Part shown: in pieces, positions 40,852-48,353 of the stretch
How the letters are laid out: each line of letters begins with the position of its first letter
How positions within the stretch are numbered: the stretch's first letter is position 1
Virus record (IMG/VR): IMGVR_UViG_3300022891_000002
Coordinates: 62,001 to 126,000 of that record
Strand: one strand, 5' to 3'
Origin: a virus
DNA length: 64,000 bases
Notes under the pieces: generated by a model
Seen by the model: only the letters and a program-made list of their open reading frames with translations
Told to the model about the DNA's origin: nothing
The model's database searches: none
Translations under genes and position numbers: made by a program

Positions 40852-42639
40852 ATGATTATTATCGACGCACCTCCTAATTCCCGTTATTGTTCAGAATTTA
40901 TGACTGAACTGCCTAAAGGGATAATTGACAAACATGAAACTGGTGTAGGAGCATCAGTATTAGCTCTTGAAGACCAAAATCCGTACATCTTAGCAGTTCC
41001 TACTATTGAGATTATCAGAAACAAAGTAGAGCAATATCCTAACTATAGAAGAGAAGAAAAGATATTTGGTTTTTATGGTGGAGTTAAAGAAAGAGATTTA
41101 CTTTTCTATGCGAACTCTACTAAAATCCCAAAGATAATGGTTACTTATGATAGTTTTGATAGAGTTTCTAAATTGCTATCTAGTGATAAAGATAAATATA
41201 GAGTTCTAGTAGATGAGTTCTCTGACTTATTAGATGCTTACTCTTATAGAGATGCAGCAATTGACAGGTTACTTAATGCGGTTAAAGATTTTGATTATGT
41301 AACTTATATCTCGGCTACTCCTATTAAGTCTGAATACTACCCAGAATGTTTGAAGGGATTGGATGAGTATCAGATTAACTGGGGAGAATATACAAAAGTC
41401 AAAGTAGAAAGGAAGAAGACTAATAAACCTTACCAGTTAGCTTGTAATATTATTGAGGCGTATAAAGCTGCTGGGGATGAAGGTATTAAAATGCCTAACG
41501 GTCAGTATAGTAAGTCCGCTTATTTCTTTGTTAACTCCGTAAATTCAATTCTAAATATAATAGAAGCTGCGGATTTACGTCCTAGTGAAGTTCGAGTTAT
41601 TTGTGCTAATAACAAAGTTAACCAAAGCAAGATGGACTTATTTCAAATAGAAAAAGCACTTGACCCAGAGAAGAAATTCAACTTTATAACTTCTACGGCT
41701 TTTAAAGGATGTGACTTCTACTCCGAAACTGGAGTTATCTATGTAGTTAGCAATACTCAGAATAAGAACACTTTAATTTCTATTGACACTGATATCAGAC
41801 AAATAGCTGGTAGAATTAGAACTCTTAGTAATCCTTTTAGGAAGGAAATTTATCATCTTTACAATACTGACTCTAGCTTATTATCTCAGGAAGAGTTTGA
41901 CGAATTAATTAAAACCAAGGTAGAGCAAACTACTAATCTACTATCTCTCTACCACAAAGGTAATGAATCTGAGCAGAAAGCTTTCTTAATAGATTGGGAG
42001 AGTAATACTAAATATGGTTACTCAGATGATAACTATATTAGTAAAAGTATTGATGGTGAACTCTACTTCAATCACTATATGATGCTCAATGATAAGAGAA
42101 GATGGGAAATATCTAGTAACGTCTACAGAGATGGATTAAGTGTTAGAGAAGCTTATGTAGAAGCCGGATTTGAATTAGTAGCTAATGACCAGGACTTCGT
42201 TAACGTTCAAAATGAAAACAGTTTTATTCATAGACTAAGTAGTAAGTCTTTCAAATCTAATTGTTTGAGCTATATTGATAATGAAAACGAGAGGGTCTAC
42301 TTAGGAGATAGATTCCCTCTCATCAAAGAAAGTTATGAACAACTAGGAGCTGAGAGAATGAAAGCTGTCAACTATCTACCGGACAGACTTAAGAACGAGC
42401 TTAAGTTTAAGAACGTAGATATTCAACAGTGTATCAAATCTGAGCTAAGAAGACTACTAGCTGTAGGAGAGGTTTACACACTATCTCACCTAAAGACTGT
42501 AATTAACGATGTCTATACACGACTACACTTAAGCAAAAAAGGTAAAGCTAGTGATGTTACCCAGTATTGCTCTACTAGAACTAAGAGTATTCGGATAGAT
42601 GGAAAGACAGTTAAAGTAATGGAGATTTTAGAAGAATAA
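40852..42639 (+). CDS. SF2 helicase-like protein 2, paralogue of 28238
   Basis: 595 residues from the ATG at 40852; an upstream GTG at 40813 would overlap the promoter. Shares motif order with the 28238 protein: HETGVGASVLALE (motif I region without the Walker A lysine), LVDEFSDLLDAY, SATPIKSEY, and IRQIAGRIRTL. The remainder is diverged. The paralogues may have split roles, for instance DNA and RNA targets. The gene sits alone in opposite orientation to its neighbours between 19-bp direct repeats. Confidence 0.75.
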   Translation: MIIIDAPPNSRYCSEFMTELPKGIIDKHETGVGASVLALEDQNPYILAVPTIEIIRNKVEQYPNYRREEKIFGFYGGVKERDLLFYANSTKIPKIMVTYDSFDRVSKLLSSDKDKYRVLVDEFSDLLDAYSYRDAAIDRLLNAVKDFDYVTYISATPIKSEYYPECLKGLDEYQINWGEYTKVKVERKKTNKPYQLACNIIEAYKAAGDEGIKMPNGQYSKSAYFFVNSVNSILNIIEAADLRPSEVRVICANNKVNQSKMDLFQIEKALDPEKKFNFITSTAFKGCDFYSETGVIYVVSNTQNKNTLISIDTDIRQIAGRIRTLSNPFRKEIYHLYNTDSSLLSQEEFDELIKTKVEQTTNLLSLYHKGNESEQKAFLIDWESNTKYGYSDDNYISKSIDGELYFNHYMMLNDKRRWEISSNVYRDGLSVREAYVEAGFELVANDQDFVNVQNENSFIHRLSSKSFKSNCLSYIDNENERVYLGDRFPLIKESYEQLGAERMKAVNYLPDRLKNELKFKNVDIQQCIKSELRRLLAVGEVYTLSHLKTVINDVYTRLHLSKKGKASDVTQYCSTRTKSIRIDGKTVKVMEILEE

Positions 42640-42674
42640 CTGCGGTAATTTTTATAAACGTCTATGACTCGTAT

Positions 42675-42693
42675 GCCCAGAGATTAATAAAAA
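42675..42693. repeat. 19-bp direct repeat, right copy
   Basis: GCCCAGAGATTAATAAAAA, 18 of 19 bases identical to 40753-40771, same orientation. Confidence 0.6.
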
Positions 42694-42705
42694 AGTAGCA
42701 GTTAG

Positions 42706-42775
42706 GAGTGATAGGTTATTATTCAAGATATGTTTAGATGTTTCTAAATTTAACTCAAATAATAGTCTACCACTC
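42706..42775. repeat. Long imperfect hairpin between convergent genes
   Basis: Arms 42706-42723 and 42758-42775 match at 15 of 18 positions, and the 34-base loop contains a second small inverted repeat (TTTAG...CTAAA). It sits in the 165-base gap between the helicase 2 stop and the next minus gene. It may terminate both transcripts or be a structured RNA. Nothing else is seen in the gap apart from one TTACCGCA-type site and the direct repeat. Confidence 0.5.
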
Positions 42776-42804
42776 TCTATAAGTTGATTAGAAATTAGAA
42801 GTTT

Positions 42805-43182
42805 TTAAATCTTATATCCTGAGAAGAAATGTCCTTTTACTTCATCAGGACTGCTTAGATAAAATGCGTTTTTGTAGAGATTATAGATATTATTAATTTT
42901 CATATCTATGGTAACTGCATCATAATCATTAGCATCTATCTCTTCTCTTAGTATTTCTAGCTGTCTTTCATATTGAACCATTAATGGATTGTTTATAAGC
43001 TTAAAGTGTTTTCTATTTTCTCTCCTTATGTCTAGATGTTTCTTGAATTGACTTTGTAATCTTTCTACAGAAGTATCTTTCTTGAAGAAATAGACGTTTG
43101 AACAAATACCATAAACAAATCCATTTGCTTCAGTTACAGTCATAAAGATATCGTCATCTTCGATTAGAGATTCAACTGTCAT
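42805..43182 (-). CDS. HicB-like domain protein, 125 aa
   Basis: N-terminal segments DDIFMTVTEANG, FVYGICSNVYF and VERLQSQFKKHLD follow the HicB-like pattern, though the first strand is diverged. The C-terminal half is helical. Isolated by structured gaps on both sides. Function unknown. Confidence 0.5.
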   Translation of the reverse strand: MTVESLIEDDDIFMTVTEANGFVYGICSNVYFFKKDTSVERLQSQFKKHLDIRRENRKHFKLINNPLMVQYERQLEILREEIDANDYDAVTIDMKINNIYNLYKNAFYLSSPDEVKGHFFSGYKI

Positions 43183-43268
43183 AATTCTTCCTCTAGTTAA
43201 GATTTTGTATCAGGTATCTACAAGGGTATAGGCTACAAGAATGAGATTGTTTCTACATTGATTTATTA

Positions 43269-43286
43269 GGGAGAAACTAATCTCCC
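43269..43286 (-). terminator. Terminator-like hairpin after 43301 gene
   Basis: GGGAGA (43269-43274)/TCTCCC (43281-43286) with loop AACTAA; on the minus strand it follows the 43301 stop by 14 bases. The following A/T-rich run is moderate. The whole 118-base gap 43183-43300 also holds only this and unremarkable sequence. Confidence 0.6.
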
Positions 43287-43300
43287 TTTCTATTATCTAC

Positions 43301-43669
43301 TTATTCTTTCTTACTGGTTGATTCAAAATACTCTCGTCTAATATCTGCTTCACTTAAATCTAATAAATCACCGAATAACTCATGAATACTTTTAAGTTCT
43401 TGTGCCGTTCTACTAGCAGAAAAAGTAACAGAATCAAAAGATAAAGCTCTTAAATACGAGTAATATGTATGAAGTATTTTATCTTTGTAGGTTATTCTAG
43501 AATCTACTTCTTTCTTAAACTTGTTAAAAAGATTGTCTACATTAGTACCTTTAAAGACATAAGTAGGTGAAAATTCTGGACAAGTGCTTTCATAATAAGT
43601 AATACCGTCATCTTCTGCTAATGTAGCTACTCTTAATAGATAGCCTTTGTACTTCAATTCGTCTGACAT
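43301..43669 (-). CDS. HicB-like domain protein, 122 aa
   Basis: LKYKGYLLRVATL, then ITYYESTCPEFSPTYVFKG and LFNKFKKEVDSRI: strand, long strand with a C-x-x-F segment, helix. This is close to the HicB pattern. C-terminal extension helical. Function unknown. Confidence 0.62.
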   Translation of the reverse strand: MSDELKYKGYLLRVATLAEDDGITYYESTCPEFSPTYVFKGTNVDNLFNKFKKEVDSRITYKDKILHTYYSYLRALSFDSVTFSASRTAQELKSIHELFGDLLDLSEADIRREYFESTSKKE

Positions 43670-43727
43670 AATTTTGTTATCTGTTTTGATTTAGTTTGCT
43701 GAAATGTAGACGCACCCTATTATTTAT

Positions 43728-44216
43728 CTACTCCTCAACTACTTTCTCATAAACCTTTACTACTTTAACTTCTTCTCTACAAGTCAATAAATAACAAGTT
43801 TCGGTAATATCAGGTTTCCAATCTCCAGTATCATATTTACCTCCTCCAAAGTAATAAGTAAATCCTATAAAGTAATCAGATAGACCAGTTATAGGAATAG
43901 CTAATTCTTTACTTGGATATTCGTAATCGTCGTCTCTAGTACCTGTTTCTGCTCCTATATCCACTAGGTCAGACTTCATATCCGAGATAGTGTCAGATAG
44001 AAATCCAGTATCATATATTTCGTGATATAGGTTTTCACAGAATTCCTCATCAAAGTCAATACTTATTATTTTCTGGATGTCTACTTCTAGAGATTTGATA
44101 TCTTCTTCTAAGTTAGTATGGAATCTAATATAATCTTTATATCTATCTCTTCTTTTTATTTCTTCCCAGACTTTAAGTAGAATCTCTCTGTACAAATAGG
44201 AGGTAGCTTTCTTCAT
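43728..44216 (-). CDS. Hypothetical protein, 162 aa
   Basis: Acidic protein; N-terminal half helical (YREILLKVWEEIKRRDRYKD), then strand-rich with two aromatic segments (FIGFTYYFGGGKYD). No domain recognised. ORF start has a GGAG-like site upstream. Confidence 0.65.
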   Translation of the reverse strand: MKKATSYLYREILLKVWEEIKRRDRYKDYIRFHTNLEEDIKSLEVDIQKIISIDFDEEFCENLYHEIYDTGFLSDTISDMKSDLVDIGAETGTRDDDYEYPSKELAIPITGLSDYFIGFTYYFGGGKYDTGDWKPDITETCYLLTCREEVKVVKVYEKVVEE

Positions 44217-44232
44217 TATTCTTTCTCCTTAG

Positions 44233-44526
44233 TTATAGATACTGGTCATAAAATACAATATCATCATTAAGGTCAATATAACCAATAGAACAGTTTAATC
44301 CATCAACAATAGTAGTAATCTCTTTAACTTCTTTAACTTCGGATAACCAACGATAACTACATTCACCATAATCCCCATTAGTATAGAAACAGATATCGTA
44401 GAGATTTACATGAGTCACTCTATTTTTAAGAGGTTTGTGGAATATTACTTCGTTGTTAGAGTTCAATATTCCAACTTCTACGAATTTATCAGTACCATCC
44501 GGGGACTTAAATACTTTTTCGGTCAT
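44233..44526 (-). CDS. Protein with two VGYxxxND-type repeats, 97 aa
   Basis: VEVGILNSNNEVIFHKPLK and CSIGYIDLNDDIVFYDQYL are two copies of the (V/I)-G-(Y/I)-(L/I)-x2-N-(D/N)-x-(V/I)-(I/F) motif found also at 37746, 46951 and 47599. Likely two beta hairpins. Function unknown. Confidence 0.68.
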   Translation of the reverse strand: MTEKVFKSPDGTDKFVEVGILNSNNEVIFHKPLKNRVTHVNLYDICFYTNGDYGECSYRWLSEVKEVKEITTIVDGLNCSIGYIDLNDDIVFYDQYL

Positions 44527-44561
44527 TCTTTCTCTCCAATACCTTCTTCTTTCTTAACTCG

Positions 44562-44816
44562 TCAGAGACTCGTTCCGAGAAACTTGAAACCTAATAACAA
44601 CTGTAAAAGCTCGTTAGCAGATTCAGGAGTATTCTTTAGTATTTTTTGAACTAGGAAGATACAGGGTTCTACAGTCCTCTTCTCTTCTACTCCTTGGACA
44701 AATCTATCTTCTATTTGTTGAACATAAATAGAATCTGCATAATCTTTAATTTCTGGTTGATTGAGTATTTCTGCTATTGAGTTAAGTGATTCTTGTAACT
44801 GTTCTTCGTTAGTCAT
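44562..44816 (-). CDS. Hypothetical helical protein, 84 aa
   Basis: All-helical, with LVQKILKNTPESANELLQLL resembling the segment in the 6168 protein. Overlaps the start of the 44813 gene by four bases on the other side. Function unknown. Confidence 0.65.
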   Translation of the reverse strand: MTNEEQLQESLNSIAEILNQPEIKDYADSIYVQQIEDRFVQGVEEKRTVEPCIFLVQKILKNTPESANELLQLLLGFKFLGTSL

Positions 44817-44989
44817 TTCTTTCTATTTACTATTTCTTTTCTAGCTTCAGTAGCAATTATTTTTACAGAAACCCACTTATCTATTAAAGTGTCATCTCCG
44901 TAGTGTCCCAATGCTTCTAAGATAGAAACAGCATCCTTTTCGTCTATCTCTTTAAGAAACTTTTTACCTATCATTTCTTCTATACTCAT
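44813..44989 (-). CDS. Small hypothetical protein, 58 aa
   Basis: ATG 44989, TGA 44813, overlapping the next gene's ATG (ATGA). Sequence KFLKEIDEKDAVSILEAL is helical and acidic-basic mixed. Function unknown. Confidence 0.68.
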   Translation of the reverse strand: MSIEEMIGKKFLKEIDEKDAVSILEALGHYGDDTLIDKWVSVKIIATEARKEIVNRKK

Positions 44990-44993
44990 TTAT

Positions 44994-45215
44994 TTAATCC
45001 CGAAATGCTAAAGCTTCATTCCTAACTTCTTCCTCATATTCTCTATCTACAACTTTTATAAACTCATCTATAGCAGGTGAGTAGCTACCATAATATCCAC
45101 AAAAATTAAAACATAGATTTTTACAAGTACCTTTGATGAAAGATATCCCGTTAAGCTTTGGATGAATTTCTACTTCTAATTTGTAACCTAAATACTCAAC
45201 AATTAGCTTTTTCAT
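44994..45215 (-). CDS. HicB-like small protein, 73 aa
   Basis: VEYLGYKLEVEIHPK, then FIKGTCKNLCFNFCGYYG and IDEFIKVVDREYEEEV follow the family pattern, with several cysteines. Its ATG overlaps the TGA of the frame at 45212-45385 by four bases (ATGA). Confidence 0.66.
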   Translation of the reverse strand: MKKLIVEYLGYKLEVEIHPKLNGISFIKGTCKNLCFNFCGYYGSYSPAIDEFIKVVDREYEEEVRNEALAFRD

Positions 45216-45385
45216 TTCTTTTTCCTCTCAATGTTCCAGATTAAGAAAATAACAGGTAATAACAATAAAGCTGCAACAATAGGTAAGTCGAGCCATTCGT
45301 TACCCGTTAGTGAGTGATAAGTAGTTAGTTCAATCTCATCATGTTTTGAATGAAAATCTGCTCAGTGCCAATAGATAGGATTCAT
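45212..45385 (-). pseudogene. Single-span membrane protein frame interrupted by in-frame TGA
   Basis: A frame of 56 sense codons runs from an ATG at 45385 (which shares a base with the upstream stop, TAATG) to a TGA at 45212 that overlaps the next gene's ATG. After M-N-P-I-Y-W-H there is TGA (45362-45364), then 48 codons with a clear membrane segment (LPIVAALLLLPVIFLIW) and a basic end (NIERKKK). Both borders fit a normal gene, so this is either a fresh nonsense mutation or a read-through stop. The genome otherwise uses TGA as a stop. Confidence 0.6.
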
Positions 45386-45621
45386 TATCTACTCATCCAA
45401 AATAAATAACTGTTACTTTCACTTTCTCTTCGGTCATCTTCTTTCTTCCATAATCGGATATATTCATTAACTAATCTTCTAAATTCAGGTATTACATAGT
45501 CATATCCTTTTGAAGTATTAACTGCGTAACAGATTTTATCACAGTTAGCTACTATACGAGTTCCTGCTTCTTGATGTACCTCTTCTAGTTCTAAGATGTA
45601 GTTTTTATATTCTAGTTTCAT
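45385..45621 (-). CDS. HicB-like small protein, 78 aa
   Basis: LEYKNYILELEEVHQ, then IVANCDKICYAV and PEFRRLVNEYIRL: strand, strand, helix as in the family. Preceded by AGGAG. Ends directly at the membrane-protein frame. Confidence 0.62.
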   Translation of the reverse strand: MKLEYKNYILELEEVHQEAGTRIVANCDKICYAVNTSKGYDYVIPEFRRLVNEYIRLWKKEDDRRESESNSYLFWMSR

Positions 45622-45808
45622 TGTCTTCTCCTATAATTCCCACTTCTTTTTCATATTCTTCTTTACTCAACCATTCACTAGCTAAATCGTTCAGTAGTTC
45701 TTTAGCTAGATTTTCTAGTAACCAAGCTCTTTCTTTTAAAGGTTTCTTTTGAGCTTCTTCTAGTCGTCTTTTATATGTGTAATAGAAATCACTGTTAATA
45801 CTCATCAT
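45605..45808 (-). CDS. Hypothetical helical protein, 67 aa
   Basis: Helical, basic-to-acidic: YKRRLEEAQKKPLKERAWLL and a second amphipathic helix. Two adjacent ATGs are possible starts, after GGAG. Overlaps the next gene by 17 bases. Function unknown. Confidence 0.65.
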   Translation of the reverse strand: MMSINSDFYYTYKRRLEEAQKKPLKERAWLLENLAKELLNDLASEWLSKEEYEKEVGIIGEDNETRI

Positions 45809-46277
45809 CTATTTCTCCTATCATTTTATTAAGATAAATTACTTCCTTCTTCCATTTTTCTACTTCAGCTTGTAGTTGTATATTTTCTTCTGCTAACTGA
45901 TTTTGATATTTATAGTTAATCTGGTTATCTACTTGTCTTTCTAATTCTGTTAGTAGATGAGTAAGGGAATCGGATTCCAATCCTATAACATCTATTTCGT
46001 CATTAAGCAATATATCCCCTACTAAAGTATTTCTCTCTGCGTCTAACCAAACTTTGAACTTGTAATCTCTATAATCAACCCAAAGAATATGGTTTTCTAT
46101 TTCAGATAACAGCTTTTCTTCTTTTTTAATAGAAAGTAGTAAGTCAGCAACTAATTCTTGGATTGTTTCTATTACAGGATACTCATTACAAACCCTATCC
46201 CAACCATCATCATTAGTAATAGACTTGAAGTTTTTAACAATACTGCGATAACGTTGCATTTGCTTTTTACTATTCAT
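45795..46277 (-). CDS. Protein with internal HicB-like domain and coiled coil, 160 aa
   Basis: Residues ~60-125 include VDYRDYKFKVWLDAERNTLV, GDILLNDEID and LLTELERQVDNQI, matching the HicB-like pattern in the middle of the chain. The flanks are helical; the end (EENIQLQAEVEKWKKEV) is a coiled coil. Suggests that the HicB-like unit is used as a module. Function unknown. Confidence 0.55.
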   Translation of the reverse strand: MNSKKQMQRYRSIVKNFKSITNDDGWDRVCNEYPVIETIQELVADLLLSIKKEEKLLSEIENHILWVDYRDYKFKVWLDAERNTLVGDILLNDEIDVIGLESDSLTHLLTELERQVDNQINYKYQNQLAEENIQLQAEVEKWKKEVIYLNKMIGEIDDEY

Positions 46278-46464
46278 TTCCTTCTCCGGATAAATCTAAA
46301 TCATCTAATCTAACGAACTCTGAATTATCTTGTTTTGCCACTTCTACAGATACTTCAAATGCTTCATGGTCAGGTAAATTTAATTCTTGAGTTGCAAAGT
46401 CGTAAGATGCTAAGTCAAACTCTGTTAAGTTAAGATTATTTGGGTCAGTCATAATTTTTCTCAT
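46270..46464 (-). CDS. Acidic hypothetical protein, 64 aa
   Basis: Very acidic, with FDLASYDFATQELNLPDHEA; could be disordered. Possible starts at 46464 or at the fifth codon (46452). Overlaps the next gene by eight bases. Confidence 0.6.
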   Translation of the reverse strand: MRKIMTDPNNLNLTEFDLASYDFATQELNLPDHEAFEVSVEVAKQDNSEFVRLDDLDLSGEGNE

Positions 46465-46470
46465 CTTCTA

Positions 46471-46896
46471 TTAATAGAAAATATTTAGAGCATAGTCATA
46501 CTTATCTAACTCAATCTTTGTTTCTATGAATTGAGATAAATAATCTACTTGTTCTTGAGTAGTTATTTCTGCTCCATCTTCACCAAATATTAATCCTACT
46601 TCTTTTAGTTTTTTCTCGGTTATAGAGTTAGGTAATGCTTCTTCTCCTAATCTATCTTGATAGTCTTCTTCTTCACTAATTTTGTTATACCAATTTAAGA
46701 CTATTTCTTTAGTAAATTTCTCACTAAATGTATATTTATTCTCTTCTTCTTTTTGCTCAATATAATCAAGCATTTGTTGAGCGATTCTATCTAGTTTCCT
46801 TATCGCTGTTCCACATTCAGGATGAAATGATAATCCTTTACCATCAATATAGTCTCTAATTTCTTCTAACTGTTCACTAAATTCTTGATAAGTCAT
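46471..46896 (-). CDS. Hypothetical helical protein, 141 aa
   Basis: MTYQEFSEQLEEIRDYID opens like the neighbour at 46951 (MTYKHFEREI), and both have a helix near QQMLDYIEQKEEE or KEMLSHIKEQEEK, so the N-terminal regions are probably paralogous. The C-terminal half is acidic and helical. Function unknown. Confidence 0.67.
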   Translation of the reverse strand: MTYQEFSEQLEEIRDYIDGKGLSFHPECGTAIRKLDRIAQQMLDYIEQKEEENKYTFSEKFTKEIVLNWYNKISEEEDYQDRLGEEALPNSITEKKLKEVGLIFGEDGAEITTQEQVDYLSQFIETKIELDKYDYALNIFY

Positions 46897-46950
46897 TGTT
46901 TTTCTCCCTATTAGAGAGCTTAGTTACTTTACTCTCATATAAACTACTAA

Positions 46951-47586
46951 TTACTCTTTGTTAGCTATTTGGTTGTAGTAAATAAGTTCACCATCATCAT
47001 TCAAATAACCTATTACTGAATAAGGGACTTTAGGAGAACTACTATAAGTAGAAGGAGAATATTGAATGGTGTTTTGACTAATTACCTCATTAATCTCTTT
47101 AGTATCTTTACCGTTATGAGAGTTAGTGATTGGTACATACTCCTCACAACTTCTGTATCCTCTAACCATGAAACCTGGAAGATATCTAACTAATGTATCT
47201 GGCTTTTCTCCTAAGAGGAGGTCTGCCGACTCTACAAATTCTGTATCTGGTTCGTTTTCAGAACGAGTCTCAGACGAGTTAAATACCATGTTGTCATTTA
47301 AATCTAAGTAACCTACTTGAACTAAAGCATTTTTAGTAGAAGAGCTATCTTTGTAGTAGCAAGAAGTTACATACTTGTATACTCCTCTTGTTTTCATTAG
47401 GATTTCTTTTTCCATTTTCTTTTCCTCAGTTTTGTTCAAAATAGATACAAGTCCTTCCTTCTCTTCTTGTTCTTTAATATGACTCAACATTTCTTTTGCT
47501 AGTTTCCAAAGTCCTTCTATATTACAATGGCTACTCCAATCTTCTTCTTGCCTTAGTATCTCACGTTCAAAATGTTTATAAGTCAT
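46951..47586 (-). CDS. Protein with paralogous N-terminus and two VGYxxxND-type repeats
   Basis: 211 residues. N-terminal ~45 resemble the 46471 protein. Further on, ALVQVGYLDLNDNMVFNSSE and YSVIGYLNDDGELIYYNQIA are two repeat units of the family shared with 37746, 44233 and 47599. The middle is flexible. This shows that the repeat is a mobile domain, attached to different helices. Function unknown. Confidence 0.66.
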   Translation of the reverse strand: MTYKHFEREILRQEEDWSSHCNIEGLWKLAKEMLSHIKEQEEKEGLVSILNKTEEKKMEKEILMKTRGVYKYVTSCYYKDSSSTKNALVQVGYLDLNDNMVFNSSETRSENEPDTEFVESADLLLGEKPDTLVRYLPGFMVRGYRSCEEYVPITNSHNGKDTKEINEVISQNTIQYSPSTYSSSPKVPYSVIGYLNDDGELIYYNQIANKE

Positions 47587-47598
47587 TTGTTCTCTCCT

Positions 47599-47709
47599 TT
47601 AGTTAACAAGCCTATCGTAATAAATCACTTCTACTATTCCTGCTTTATGCTCTACATAACCAATAACTCCTTTTCTTACCTGAAGTAATTGCTTAGATAT
47701 ATCTGGCAT
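47599..47709 (-). CDS. Single-repeat VGYxxxND-type protein, 36 aa
   Basis: ATG 47709, TAA 47599. The segment GVIGYVEHKAGIVEVIYYDR is one repeat unit. Same motif as the longer members at 37746, 44233 and 46951. Short but in the tightly packed block with a good pattern match. Confidence 0.55.
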   Translation of the reverse strand: MPDISKQLLQVRKGVIGYVEHKAGIVEVIYYDRLVN

Positions 47710-47717
47710 GGTTTCTC

Positions 47718-48296
47718 CTATTCGTAAATAGTTCTAAATGTAAGATTAATTCTCGGTTCTACTTTCCTAGATGTCTTAAGAATTGAGTGTTGCCAATAAT
47801 GTTGAGTTTCTCCTCTCATGACTAATAAACTTCCAGATGTAAGAGAGATAGATTCTTTATAGTCTAAGTATTTGTGCTTTAATTTGAAGTCTCTAGTAGC
47901 ACCAAAACTAATAGAAGCAATTACAGGATTTCTACCTAACTCTTTTTCATCGTCAGAATGCCAAGAAACAAAATCTTGACCATCTCGATAGAGATTTAGT
48001 AGAACACTATTAAACGGATGAACCACTCTTTCTTCTACCGCAGATTTTAGAGATAAAAGAGTTGGAGTCCAAGCATTTGGTTCTAATCTAAGTCCTGAAT
48101 AAGTGTAAGGTGCGTCCCCATACCAAGCTGTTAACCTAGGAATTTGTACTTCTCTTCCTGAAAAGTTGAGAGTTTTAGTTTCCCATTTGATGTCTTTTAG
48201 TAGTTTAGTGTAGAAGTAGTGACTATCAAACTCATCAAAGAAGTTAGGATAATAAGTAATATCCGAGTTGGGCAAGTCATAAGTTATAGTGTTCAT
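47718..48296 (-). CDS. alkB: AlkB-type Fe(II)/2-oxoglutarate dioxygenase
   Basis: 192 residues. Iron ligands His113 and Asp115 (WHSDDE), the distal His170 (QHYWQH) and the 2-oxoglutarate-binding Arg in RINLTFR (182-188) are all in place. The substrate-side strands (PRLTAWYGDAPYTYSG) are typical. AlkB removes alkyl damage from bases in DNA and RNA. In phages it is thought to protect the genome or RNAs from alkylation damage. It is next to a hairpin terminator. Confidence 0.9.
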   Translation of the reverse strand: MNTITYDLPNSDITYYPNFFDEFDSHYFYTKLLKDIKWETKTLNFSGREVQIPRLTAWYGDAPYTYSGLRLEPNAWTPTLLSLKSAVEERVVHPFNSVLLNLYRDGQDFVSWHSDDEKELGRNPVIASISFGATRDFKLKHKYLDYKESISLTSGSLLVMRGETQHYWQHSILKTSRKVEPRINLTFRTIYE

Positions 48297-48306
48297 AAGA
48301 AGAAAG

Positions 48307-48350
48307 ACTCCCTATTATTAGTAGAGAGCCTTATAAGTTGGGTAGGGAGT
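48307..48350 (-). terminator. Hairpin between 48354 and alkB
   Basis: ACTCCCTA (48307-48314) pairs with TAGGGAGT (48343-48350), an eight-base perfect stem with a 28-base loop. It lies just after the 48354 gene and before alkB on the minus strand. Confidence 0.55.
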
Positions 48351-48353
48351 TAG

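Noticed and set aside
45362-45364. Alternative genetic code with TGA as sense codon
   Set aside because: TGA is used as a genuine stop in many ATGA overlaps in the window, so general recoding is unlikely; local read-through remains possible.
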